Notes: generated by a model not told the origin, from the letters alone. A DNA stretch of 9,472 bases from Ravibacter sp964559125 (GCA_964559125.1 CAZLGW010000082.1:1-9472), one strand, 5' to 3'. Numbered from the stretch's first letter, positions 1 to 7,396 are shown. A program made the numbers and translations.

Positions 1-492
1 TTGTTTCAGGGAAAGCGACAGGCACCTGTCACAGGTGAGCTACAACAGAACATACCGTCGGGTAGTGGCGGGGCTTTATATGAATCAGGTGAGGAGTTAC
101 TTGCCGACGTACTCAGCAAAGGGACTTATCGTCATCGGAAGCAATTGGAGTATCTGGCAAACTTGCATGAAGGGAATATTTTAAAAATCCGTTTTGTATT
201 ACGTCCCTTCTCCTTCGTGTTTCTTCTTTCGGGTGAAGCCGGGTATCATATTATCATGGAGACCCTGGATACAGAGGAAGCTACCTACATCTGGCATTTT
301 CCGAAAAGTATTCATGCTTTGAAACAAGGTGTTGCACAAATAGAGGATCAATTAGCGGATATCCGTATGGGAGGACGGCAGATATTTTTACAGAATAAGC
401 CTGACAACTTTTCCCGGGTTGTGCATGACTATACCGACGAGAGAAGAGGGTTTGTGATATGGAAGGACGCGTTAGAGGAACGGTTGTGGTGA
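1..492 (+). CDS. Hypothetical protein, C-terminal part (5' end outside window)
   Basis: The reading frame is open from base 1 to the TGA at 490-492. The first codon is TTG, but nothing before it can be seen, so it is most likely an internal Leu codon of a longer gene. The visible 163 residues look like a genuine soluble protein. A Gly/Ser-rich stretch (about 20-25) leads into a helical part (about 30-57), then alternating beta-like segments around FVLRPFSFVFLLSG and YHIIMETLDTEEATYIWHF. A charged C-terminus ends in WKDALEERLW. There is no signal peptide or transmembrane segment in this part. I do not recognise the family and see no catalytic motif I would defend. No downstream gene follows on the same strand until 1411, so it appears to be the last gene of its transcription unit. 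Being coding is fairly sure; the function is unknown. Confidence 0.6.
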   Translation: MFQGKRQAPVTGELQQNIPSGSGGALYESGEELLADVLSKGTYRHRKQLEYLANLHEGNILKIRFVLRPFSFVFLLSGEAGYHIIMETLDTEEATYIWHFPKSIHALKQGVAQIEDQLADIRMGGRQIFLQNKPDNFSRVVHDYTDERRGFVIWKDALEERLW

Positions 493-802
493 AAGGTATC
501 AGCATTTATATTGTTAAACAAATTGTCAAGAAATAGCGAAACGAGCTTTGGTATTTTTCTCCAACGAAATTAATACGCAATTATCTAGTTGATTTACAGT
601 TGGTTAATCTTATTCAGAAAAGTCAAAAACGGAATCAGGTGTTCGACTGGAGTCCCCTCAGGCGTACAAGCAGGACTTTAGGCAACCTTTCCATTTTCCT
701 ATGTTTTGATGATAATCGACTATTTGTACTTCGCTTGCATTCCCCTTGTCCCATTGAAAGAAAATCCTCTATTGTCTGTTGATCCGTATGCTGTAAAATC
801 CC
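493..802. other. Intergenic stretch with no supportable gene
   Basis: These 310 bases are AT-richer than the flanking genes. A 60-codon plus-strand frame (600-782) has a TTG start and low-complexity, Arg/Ser-rich composition, so I do not accept it. Two short stretches read more protein-like: a plus-strand frame around 640-705 (SGVRLESPQAYKQDF...) and a minus-strand frame around 635-790 (TDQQTIEDFLSMG...). Neither has a start and stop in sensible places, and neither can be assigned to a family. A TTCGACT heptamer near 643 resembles a tRNA T-loop, but its flanks do not pair. The region may contain eroded coding sequence; I see no RNA gene or terminator. Confidence 0.4.
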
Positions 803-1309
803 TCATTCCAGGAGCCGGTATTCCCTGGCAATCCTCAGAAGCTGTTGAAGGTTATTGACGTTCAGCTTCTGCATCAGGTTCTTACGGTGAGTTTCCACAG
901 TATAATGGCTGATAAACAGGCTTTCGGCGATCTGGGGGCCGGTAAGCCCCTCGTCGAGCAACATCAGCACTTCTTTTCGCGGCGGGTCAGGGCAGGGACG
1001 GCCCCAATAGCAGTATCTATCCTTGCTTAGCTGCTGCCGTTCCATGCCGTATGCCTGCATTTCTATTTCCAGCTCCCTTTGTGCGGTGGCGTTCAGGATC
1101 TCCAGGTTATTCACCGTGCGCATCTGCTCCCTGTTGTAGAGAGAGTCGGTCAATACTGCGGCTTTTCCCTGTATGGCAAAAGCTTCCCTGTATTTCCCTC
1201 TTTGCGCGGCTACCTGCGCCAGCCCCGCAACGGCATCGATCTGGATGATCATGATCGTCAATCGAAACAGAAACTTAAGTATTCCTGACAATAGATGCAC
1301 TACCTCCAT
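803..1309 (-). CDS. TPR/LuxR-type HTH regulator, truncated and frame-scarred
   Basis: The C-terminal part (about residues 111-165) is a GerE/LuxR DNA-binding domain, with DEGLTGPQIAESLFIS followed by the recognition helix region TVETHRKNLMQKL. Residues 24-60 (GLAQVAAQRGKYREAFAIQGKA) look like one tetratricopeptide repeat, followed by a coiled-coil-like stretch (about 64-96). Bacteroidota relatives usually carry many TPRs, then a transmembrane helix, a coiled coil and the HTH. Here nearly all TPRs and the membrane segment are missing, leaving 168 residues. The first 22 residues (MEVVHLLSGILKFLF...) are hydrophobic and unlike a TPR, so the start may be accidental. Residues 97-112 (KDRYCYWGRPCPDPPR) are nonsense-like, but the +1 frame over 973-1023 reads RIDTAIGAVPALTRREK, which contains the classic LTxRE helix-1 entry of LuxR domains. 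The ORF is open but is probably a remnant. No neighbouring gene lies on its strand. Confidence 0.6.
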   Translation of the reverse strand: MEVVHLLSGILKFLFRLTIMIIQIDAVAGLAQVAAQRGKYREAFAIQGKAAVLTDSLYNREQMRTVNNLEILNATAQRELEIEMQAYGMERQQLSKDRYCYWGRPCPDPPRKEVLMLLDEGLTGPQIAESLFISHYTVETHRKNLMQKLNVNNLQQLLRIAREYRLLE

Positions 1310-1336
1310 CCAGGTATTTTTCGTGCAAGAAAAACC

Positions 1337-1368
1337 CCTAATCCCGGTATTGCCTCCTGCCGGGTAGG
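1337..1368 (-). terminator. Interrupted hairpin with T-run on the minus strand
   Basis: CCTA (1337-1340) and CCCGG (1343-1347) pair with CCGGG (1360-1364) and TAGG (1365-1368), giving nine base pairs with a two-base bulge and a 12-base loop. Read on the minus strand, the hairpin is followed by GGTTTTTC, the shape of an intrinsic terminator. No intact minus-strand gene lies immediately upstream (the plus-strand gene begins at 1411), so it would be a relic of a lost gene, or a structure in the 5' leader of the 1411 gene. Strength and function are inferred only. Confidence 0.3.
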
Positions 1369-1410
1369 TCCGGAACTTTAGAATTCAACAAAAGCGACGA
1401 TCATGAAAAT

Positions 1411-4400
1411 ATGAAAAAGCGACTTATGTGCTTTCTGGCTATTTTTGGGTGGATTTCCGGCGTTTACGCACAACCTTCGAATGACGATCCCTGCGGCGCC
1501 AGGCTACTGCTTCCCGCTGTGTCGGTATGTGAGCCGTTTGAGGATAACGGAGAAAATTCAACGACTTCCCTGGTGAACGCCACGGTGTCGTCAGGATCCG
1601 GTATAATTTCCGGCTATAACTGTGATTACGAGTTCCGGGAGGACCTTCGGGATGTCTGGTTCAAAATACCTTTTGACGATACGGCTAATCTTGTCATACA
1701 GCTGAATTCCATTCAAAATTTTGAAGGCTCATTCCAGGTATATTATCCTGTTTCAGGCCAATGTGACACGGAAGATATGGAGCTGCAGCTCATTAGCTGT
1801 GGAAGAGGGTTCGATCCTGAAATTCCCGTTTCTGCAATGGTCCCGGGTTTCTACGGACAATTTACCGATATGCTCTACGTCCGGGTATTTCAGCATGACG
1901 GCGGTGGCGGGCCTGATCCCGTAGGTAACAGCCAGTTCGGCATTTGCGCCTATTACCCGGCCCCGGAGTGCACAGTCAACTATTCGCCGGCCGCGGGAAC
2001 GGAATTGCTGAACGTAAGCTTTCTTATGTGGGAGGAGTCATACCTGGCTATGGAGTATGATGTGTACCTCGGAAGTTCAGCAGAAGAGGCGGTCCTGGTG
2101 ACTGCCACTGCGAATACCTACTGCGATATAAGCGCTCTCAACCTTCCGCCGGGCACTTATTACTGGTATATAGTACCCCGCAACGGGTCCCTTGCGCCGG
2201 AAAGCTGCGCATCGGCAGCTACCTCTTTCGTACTGTTTGAATCAGCCCTCAACAGTCAGCCCTGCAACGCCGTACCGCTTACGCTGTCAGGAACGATCTG
2301 CAGTCCGTATTCGGACGCTTCGGAAACTTCCACTACCTCCCTTTACCGGGCTGCGCCTCCGACAATTTCCCTCGGACAATTAAATTGTACGAACCAGTTC
2401 CTGAATGCCAGCGTGTGGTTCAGGTTTACAGCTGCGGAGACTGCCTATCATACCGTAAGGGTGAATCCCGTAGCAGGTATCAATACCTCCTTCCGGGTGT
2501 TTCGCGTACCCGACGGCTGTAATCAAAGCTTCATCATCGCAGGCTGCTATAATACAGGCGCCATGGCGGAAAAGGATAGCGCCGTACTACTGACCACTGC
2601 CGGTACCGACTACTATATCCAGGTGTTCAACCAGGACGGAAGCAGGGGGATCGACCCTCCCGGCAATAGCCAGTTCGACATCTGCGTCGCAAAAACCATA
2701 CCTCTCTGCCAGGCTTCTCTGCTGATTCTTCCCGCAGATGAAGCGACCGATATAGATCATATAAACGGCTTCCTGCGCTGGAGCACGGTTACCGGAGCTA
2801 CCGCATACGATCTCTATGTGGGCCTTACGCCGCAAACCATGGAAAAGGTGGATTATGAGATCGCACAAGCGGGCGGAGGGACGTTGACACTTCCGTTCGG
2901 TCAGAATTTCTCGCTCGAGTCCCCTTTTGCTCCCGGGGAAACCTATTTCTGGAAGATCATTCCCCGGAATGGAGATCTCCTGAACCAGGACTGTACGGAG
3001 GAAATCAGGAGCTTCACGACTTCCGGCTGCCCTCCGCTCAGCTCCTTGCTACCGACTGTGGCAGGTTCCCCAGAAGGGGAGCTGAGCTATTTTTTGGCCT
3101 GTCCCAACTGTCCGGCTGAGTGGCTTATCGTGGAATACGGACCCAACAACCCGGGGGGAACGGGAACGGATCCTGCTCCTGGTAATTTCGTGATCCATCC
3201 GGCTCCGCCCCAGGGCCTGATCGTGATCGATGACGTAAACGAAATCGGGAATTATCGCTATTACTTCCGTTCCGTAGGTTGCCCCGGTCTGAATACCTCG
3301 CTTCTGCCGTTCACTCCCGGCTCACCGCCGCAATTGTCGGTGTGTCAGACGTCGGCAGTGTGGATAGGAGACGGCGAAGGGCGATGGGATTTTTCAGGTC
3401 AGTACCCGGTTAACTCCAATGGAAACTCCACACCCGGAAAAATGGCCTGGTTCAGCTTCATGCCGCCAACCAGCGGCGTGTACTACCTGGAGGTCGTAGA
3501 CAGCGCCGACCCGGACGAGCCAATAGATTACCTGTACAAGCCGGATGAGCTGGACAGGAACAGCCCCATAGGGTGGACAGGGATCGGCGCCATCAGCAAG
3601 CCTGGCAAGCATGCTATCGGCTACCTGACAGCGGGAACACTGTATCATTTTGTGGCCGACAGGCAAAAAGCCCCCCCTCATACGCTCATATCGGGAGGAA
3701 TCCCAAGGCAGTCTGTCAGGATCTGTAAAACGGAGGTAGTCACACCGGAATTACTCAACGACTGCATAGAGGCCAGGATACTGAACCCCGTGCCTGCCAT
3801 GAGCCCGAAGGAAGAATTTGCTATCGATGACAATGGCCGTCTTATCCTTTCGATCATCCCCGGAACGGAGGCATTGGGAACGGTAGATATTTCCTATTAC
3901 GTAAAGGGGGGCGCCATCCGTTTTGATAGGGAAGGCCGGACCTACCTGGACAGGAATTTTACGATCACTCCTTCTTTCCCTGTTTCAGCCGAAGTACAGG
4001 TGAAATTATTTTTTACAAATGACGAGCTTACCGACCTGCTGAATGCTTCCGAAGATGAGCAAGTAACGTCCATTCACGATCTGACGGTTACCAAAACCGG
4101 GCAGGACTGCCCTTCTTCCGGAATTTTAAATCCGGAGGGGAGCGAATCGATCCAGCCGGTACAGGCGGGAGCGTACGACGGATCGGCCGGCTATCTGCTA
4201 TTTCCTGCTTCTTCGTTTTCCTCCTTCTACATAGTAGGCGGGATCAATCCGGCGCTCCCTGTCCGGCTGCTGTCTTTTTCCGGGCGAAGAAGCGAGCAAG
4301 GGGTTATCCTGAACTGGGAGGCGGAACCGGATGCAGGCTTCTCCCATTTTGAGATCGAACGAAGCACGAATGCATATCATTTTACAAAGATCGGCCGTTC

Positions 4401-4797
4401 TGATGCCGGGGATTCGAAAGGCCCGGGCGCCTGGTCGTTTACGGATGATCGCCCGGAGTGGGAGAGCACCTATTACCGCCTGAAGATGACCGAACTGGAC
4501 GGCAGCTATTCGTACAGCAATATGCTGGTTATCGCTGCGAGCGACGCTTACGGCAGGATGACGGTGACACCCAATCCTCTAGGATACCAGGCGTCCGTTG
4601 CGTACCATTCAGATTCAGACCAAAAGGTAAAGATGGAAATGGTGAGTATGGACGGAAAAGTACTGATGCAAAAGGAATTCGATGTAGTAAGGGGCGCCAA
4701 CCGGCTGGAGTTTCAGACCGGGTTTTTGCAACAAGGAGTCTATATTGTCAGGATCGTCGGAGCGGATCATACAGGGTTGAAGCGGGTGGTGAAATAA
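1411..4797 (+). CDS. Large secreted modular protein with T9SS type A C-terminal sorting domain
   Basis: The 1,128-residue protein starts with a clear Sec signal peptide (MKKRLMCFLAIFGWISGVYA, predicted cleavage after Ala20). Two tandem units of about 258 residues follow. Each has a PPC-like beta-sandwich module opening with PC.A, a Cys and a TTSL motif, then VWF.., and closing with PxGNSQF.IC (about 22-183 and 281-430), followed by a fibronectin-III-like module ending in GTYYWYIVPRNG or GETYFWKIIPRNG (about 184-275 and 431-537). A more divergent third PPC-like part (about 640-770; KMAWFSFMPP) and unassigned beta-rich sequence come next. Then comes an FnIII-like segment (about 949-1045; LPVRLLSFSG...NWE) and the sorting domain from about residue 1051 (TVTPNPLG... 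to the C-terminal LKRVVK). It is probably exported by the type IX system and anchored or released at the cell surface. No catalytic domain is visible, so adhesion or glycan binding is a guess. ATG 1411 is chosen for the signal peptide; ATG 1403 stops after three codons. Confidence 0.9.
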   Translation: MKKRLMCFLAIFGWISGVYAQPSNDDPCGARLLLPAVSVCEPFEDNGENSTTSLVNATVSSGSGIISGYNCDYEFREDLRDVWFKIPFDDTANLVIQLNSIQNFEGSFQVYYPVSGQCDTEDMELQLISCGRGFDPEIPVSAMVPGFYGQFTDMLYVRVFQHDGGGGPDPVGNSQFGICAYYPAPECTVNYSPAAGTELLNVSFLMWEESYLAMEYDVYLGSSAEEAVLVTATANTYCDISALNLPPGTYYWYIVPRNGSLAPESCASAATSFVLFESALNSQPCNAVPLTLSGTICSPYSDASETSTTSLYRAAPPTISLGQLNCTNQFLNASVWFRFTAAETAYHTVRVNPVAGINTSFRVFRVPDGCNQSFIIAGCYNTGAMAEKDSAVLLTTAGTDYYIQVFNQDGSRGIDPPGNSQFDICVAKTIPLCQASLLILPADEATDIDHINGFLRWSTVTGATAYDLYVGLTPQTMEKVDYEIAQAGGGTLTLPFGQNFSLESPFAPGETYFWKIIPRNGDLLNQDCTEEIRSFTTSGCPPLSSLLPTVAGSPEGELSYFLACPNCPAEWLIVEYGPNNPGGTGTDPAPGNFVIHPAPPQGLIVIDDVNEIGNYRYYFRSVGCPGLNTSLLPFTPGSPPQLSVCQTSAVWIGDGEGRWDFSGQYPVNSNGNSTPGKMAWFSFMPPTSGVYYLEVVDSADPDEPIDYLYKPDELDRNSPIGWTGIGAISKPGKHAIGYLTAGTLYHFVADRQKAPPHTLISGGIPRQSVRICKTEVVTPELLNDCIEARILNPVPAMSPKEEFAIDDNGRLILSIIPGTEALGTVDISYYVKGGAIRFDREGRTYLDRNFTITPSFPVSAEVQVKLFFTNDELTDLLNASEDEQVTSIHDLTVTKTGQDCPSSGILNPEGSESIQPVQAGAYDGSAGYLLFPASSFSSFYIVGGINPALPVRLLSFSGRRSEQGVILNWEAEPDAGFSHFEIERSTNAYHFTKIGRSDAGDSKGPGAWSFTDDRPEWESTYYRLKMTELDGSYSYSNMLVIAASDAYGRMTVTPNPLGYQASVAYHSDSDQKVKMEMVSMDGKVLMQKEFDVVRGANRLEFQTGFLQQGVYIVRIVGADHTGLKRVVK

Positions 4798-4804
4798 TTG
4801 ACTT

Positions 4805-4821
4805 TCCTGTCAGAGACAGGA
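4805..4821. terminator. Possible bidirectional terminator hairpin
   Basis: TCCTGTCAGAGACAGGA is a perfect seven-base-pair stem with a three-base AGA loop. It starts seven bases after the stop of the T9SS gene, in the gap between that gene and the convergent minus-strand operon, where a shared terminator would be expected. Neither side has a T-run, so an intrinsic terminator is only a possibility. Confidence 0.35.
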
Positions 4822-4947
4822 TAACACCCTTCCGGCCTGAGAAACGCGGGAGAGTGGAGGTTAAGTCAGTCTGCATACCCCTGGTGCTGATGTCGTTCCA
4901 TCATCCAAGCTGTTCTTCCTTCCAGACAGAAAGTATGTTTTTAACAC

Positions 4948-5130
4948 CTATTTAGCTTCTCCTTGCGCTACCGCTATCTGCCACCCGGCAAAGTTACTGC
5001 TCCCCAGATAGGAAACCTTGCCCTGTTGCACCAGCACCTCCATAGCCTGCCAGATTTCTTCCCAGGGGGTGTTCCGGTCAATGTGGTGCATTTGATAAAG
5101 GTCGATATGATCGGTCTGCATTCTTCGCAG
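4948..5130 (-). pseudogene. Aldo/keto reductase internal fragment
   Basis: In the frame that ends with TAG at 4948-4950, the minus strand reads LRRMQTDHIDLYQMHHID (from about 5130), then NTPWEEIWQAMEVLV, GKVSYLGSSNFAGWQIA and AQGEAK. This is the hallmark middle of an aldo/keto reductase of the YajO/Kvbeta-like group: the LxTDYIDLYQxH strand and the (V)GxSNF strand. AKRs are NAD(P)H-dependent (alpha/beta)8-barrel carbonyl reductases of about 320 residues. Only about 60 are present. The N-terminal part with the catalytic Tyr/Asp/Lys is gone, and the C-terminal half is cut off after AQGEAK. It has no start codon of its own and lies out of frame with the dehydrogenase fragment upstream, so it cannot be a functional enzyme. 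The family assignment is confident; when and how it was lost is inference. Confidence 0.8.
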
Positions 5131-5531
5131 CTGTTGACCATACAGCCTACGCCTGCCTTATCGCCTACCTTGAATTTGGTTACGTTTTTGCCCACGGCGG
5201 TAACGATACCTGCGATTTCGTGACCGGGCACCTGTGGGTATTGCTGTTTGCCCCAATGCCCCTGGATGGTATGGATATCCGAATGACAGATGCCCGAATA
5301 TTTGATCTGGATTAAAACATCATGATCGCCGACCGACCTGCGCTCAAATTCCCAGGGAGTGAGCTGATCCGTTTCATTCCTTCCGGCATAACCTCTTGAT
5401 TTGATATTGACGTTAAGACTCTTTGGGGTACCGGGCTGGGAAAAAGCCTGTAGGGGGGCGGCGAACATCAGCCCTCCTGCAAGGCCGGATTGCTGGATAA
5501 ATTCTCTTCTGTTAAGACTGCTCTCTTTCAT
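4974..5531 (-). pseudogene. Tat-signal zinc alcohol dehydrogenase, N-terminal fragment running into AKR sequence
   Basis: The ORF starts at ATG 5529-5531 with a twin-arginine leader (NRREFIQQSG, residues 7-16, then a hydrophobic core and cleavage near residue 31). It continues as the N-terminal catalytic half of an MDR zinc alcohol dehydrogenase of the YahK/cinnamyl type. Visible features are GICHSD (catalytic-zinc Cys82, His83), GHE (104-105), VGDKAGVGC and the first structural-zinc cysteines in NSCEEC (135, 138). After residue 139 the reading is PIISTFIKCTTLTG..., which is aldo/keto reductase DNA in the wrong frame. The remaining structural Cys residues, the Rossmann NADP domain and about 220 residues are missing, against a usual length near 350-390. 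It lies 24 bases after the cupin remnant, at the distal end of the operon. As an open frame it could be translated to the stop at 4974-4976, but the enzyme would be dead. Confidence 0.8.
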
Positions 5532-5555
5532 GGCTTTCAGTTTTTTTTCAGATTA

Positions 5556-5812
5556 TCAATGTTTTTCAGCACTGTTGTATTCCTGGTCGGTAACCCTGTC
5601 CGACCAATCCGCCAGGCCTTTTTCAGTATTGGGGAGAATATAGATTTGGGTTACACTGCTGTCCTTTGAAGCCCCGTGCCAGTGTAATACGCCGGAAGGG
5701 CATTTGGTAATATCGCCTTTACGCAATACCTCTACGGGTTCCCCTTTGATCTGATGATAACCGACCCCGTCCAGGACGATCAAAATCTGGCAGGCCGGAT
5801 GGGAGCGCCATT
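5556..5812 (-). pseudogene. Cupin-domain protein, 5'-truncated
   Basis: From about 5812 down to the TGA at 5556-5558 the minus strand encodes the second half of a small cupin. It reads WRSHPACQILIVLDGVGYHQ (the end of the metal-binding cupin-1 motif, normally WHSHPxGQ), then GDITKCPSGVLHWHGASKDSS (cupin-2 His residues) and the C-terminal TPN-like PNTEKG...DQEYNS. This closely resembles the cupins that accompany carboxymuconolactone decarboxylases and oxidoreductases in quinone/aldehyde-response operons. The first half is absent: two consecutive TAA stops lie just upstream of the TGG codon. The only in-frame start is a weak TTG at 5781-5783, which leaves 75 residues without motif 1. In addition, the first His of W-H-S-H is Arg here. 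It sits between the hydrolase stop (5840) and the dehydrogenase start (5531), as expected for an operon member. Probably dead. Confidence 0.75.
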
Positions 5813-5839
5813 ATTAAGTGATGGCACCTATCGCAAAAT

Positions 5840-6898
5840 CTATTTGAGATTTTCCCTAAAGAATGTCTCCAGCTTATCAAAAGGAATCACCTCGATTTTG
5901 TCGTACAGGTCAACGTGAACGGCCCCCGGGATGATCATAAGCTCCTTCGGCTCAGAGGCTGCTTTATAAGCATCTTCGCTGAAATAACGGGAATGCGCGT
6001 TTTCTCCCGCGATGAGCAGCATTGATCTCGGGGAGATCTCTTTGATGTAAGTCAGGATCGGCATATTCATGAGCGATAATGGATTAGTCGCCGTCCAGGA
6101 ACCGTTGGAGTTGATCGAACGCGGGTGAAAGCCCCGGTCCGTTTTATAATAATCAAAGTAGTCTTTGACGAACTGAGGCTCGTTTCCTTCTATTTTCTCC
6201 GGCAATCCTTTCGGAGCTAAAGCCGGTGCTCCGGCCTCTGCATCTTTCCAGCGCTGCTCGCTTAGCTGTACCAATATTTGAGCACGCTGTTCCGGTGTCG
6301 TCGCATCAAAATAGCCTTTGGCATTCACTCTTGACATATCGTACATGCTGGTGGTTGCCACGGCTTTTACGCGCTTATCTACGGCGGTAGCGTTCAATGC
6401 AAAACCGGCAAAGCCGCAGATCCCGATGATGCCTATCCTCTTCCGGTCGATATTTTCCTGTATCCCCAGAAAATCAACTGCGGCACTGAAATCTTCGGTA
6501 TTGATATCGGGCGAGGCCACGTGGCGGGGCTCACCGTCACTCTCACCTGTATACGACGGATCGAAGGCCAATGCGGCAAATCCCCGCTCTGCCATTTGAT
6601 TGGCATACAATCCCGACGACTGCTCCTTGACGGCACCGAAAGGTCCGCTGATGGCAAGCGCAGGTAAAGACCCGTTGCCGTGATCTTTGGGAAGGTATAA
6701 ATCGCCGGTCAATGTTATTCCATAGCGATTGGTGAAGGTTACCTTTTTGCGGGTAACCCTATCGCTCAATTCAAAAGTATACTGCTCGGTATTATCTGTA
6801 TGATTCATCTTTTCTAAATTTTGATTGTCAGGATTCTGCTGGCAGGCTTGTCCCAATAGCATAATAGAGGCTATGGCTGTAATTGTTAATTTTTTCAT
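5840..6898 (-). CDS. Alpha/beta hydrolase lipoprotein with Cys nucleophile (YcjY/dienelactone hydrolase-like)
   Basis: The 352-residue protein begins with a signal sequence whose lipobox-like end (LLGQAC) places Cys19 as the likely lipidated residue. An Asn/Gln-rich linker follows, and the hydrolase fold proper starts near residue 45. The core shows VTFTNRYGITLTGDLYLP (52-70), the oxyanion region ISGPFGAVKEQ (83-92), and DPSYTGESDGEPR (113-125). The nucleophile elbow RIGIIGICGFAG puts Cys161 where serine hydrolases have Ser. The tail has AGENAHSRYFSEDAY (297-311, probable acid region) and PGAVHVDLYD (His328 as catalytic His). Cys-nucleophile members of this family are usually annotated as dienelactone-hydrolase-like or uncharacterised esterases; the true substrate is unknown. 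The length is normal and the gene looks intact. It starts 18 bases after the cyclophilin-like gene, so the two are co-transcribed. An alternative start at Met31 would give a cytoplasmic form. Confidence 0.85.
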   Translation of the reverse strand: MKKLTITAIASIMLLGQACQQNPDNQNLEKMNHTDNTEQYTFELSDRVTRKKVTFTNRYGITLTGDLYLPKDHGNGSLPALAISGPFGAVKEQSSGLYANQMAERGFAALAFDPSYTGESDGEPRHVASPDINTEDFSAAVDFLGIQENIDRKRIGIIGICGFAGFALNATAVDKRVKAVATTSMYDMSRVNAKGYFDATTPEQRAQILVQLSEQRWKDAEAGAPALAPKGLPEKIEGNEPQFVKDYFDYYKTDRGFHPRSINSNGSWTATNPLSLMNMPILTYIKEISPRSMLLIAGENAHSRYFSEDAYKAASEPKELMIIPGAVHVDLYDKIEVIPFDKLETFFRENLK

Positions 6899-6916
6899 GC
6901 TGGTCTTTTTATTTTT

Positions 6917-7396
6917 TTAATTAGCCAATTCAATTTTTACGGTAATAGAGCCACTGACCGTAAAGGCTTCCATTCCGCTTGTGATCTTGCCCAGGGAAAT
7001 CAACCCGTTTGAGTATCCGAAATCTTTGTAAAACAAGGCGATATTTCCCCAGGGCGCGTATAAGGTAATGTCGCCGACCGAAGGGTCAAACCCCCTGGGC
7101 GCCCCTTGAGTAGACAACTTCCTTGACGGGTAGAATATCTTTTCGGTGTTGGAATAGTCGTCCATTTTGACCGTAAGCGGAAGCAATGTCACAAAATCCC
7201 TGCTTGTCGGGTTGTCGTACAAAACAGCCGTAGCGGTTTTATCTCCGATTGTCAATTTCAGTTTCATCTCTTTCGTATTTGAGGTGGTATCTGTTGGGTT
7301 TTGAATTTCTTCTTTTACAATATCATCAGGTGAGCTACACGCATAGCACTGTAAGCTGACAGAAATGAGCAGTGAGATATAAATCAGCGTTTTCAT
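6917..7396 (-). CDS. Cyclophilin-like fold lipoprotein
   Basis: This 159-residue protein is the first gene of the minus-strand operon. Residues 1-19 are a hydrophobic signal sequence, and Cys20 in CYACSSPDD is the probable lipidated Cys, although the lipobox is atypical at -3. A Thr/Asn/Glu-rich spacer (about 25-43) precedes a compact beta-rich domain (44-159): MKLKLTIGDKTATAVL, SRDFVTLLPLTVKMDDYSNTEKI, PSRKLSTQGAP, DPSVGDITLYAPWGNIALFYKDFGYS and LGKITSG. This matches the cyclophilin-like fold family (PF18050 type, related to the TM1367-like proteins). The fold resembles peptidyl-prolyl isomerases, but activity has not generally been shown. Such genes recur beside AraC regulators, cupins, AKRs and dehydrogenases, so a role in a redox or small-molecule stress locus is inferred. 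It is complete, and divergent from the AraC gene across a 222-base gap. Confidence 0.8.
   Translation of the reverse strand: MKTLIYISLLISVSLQCYACSSPDDIVKEEIQNPTDTTSNTKEMKLKLTIGDKTATAVLYDNPTSRDFVTLLPLTVKMDDYSNTEKIFYPSRKLSTQGAPRGFDPSVGDITLYAPWGNIALFYKDFGYSNGLISLGKITSGMEAFTVSGSITVKIELAN

Noticed and set aside
640..660. TTCGACT resembling a tRNA or tmRNA T-loop
   Set aside because: The five bases on each side do not pair and no acceptor, anticodon or CCA end is nearby.
600..782. 60-codon plus-strand ORF
   Set aside because: TTG start, Arg/Ser-rich shadow-like composition, no neighbours or motif; two other frames of the same DNA look equally protein-like.
4458..4955. 165-residue plus-strand ORF overlapping the T9SS gene end
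   Set aside because: It lies almost wholly inside the certain gene in another frame; its Arg/Gly-rich, low-order sequence is a frame shadow.
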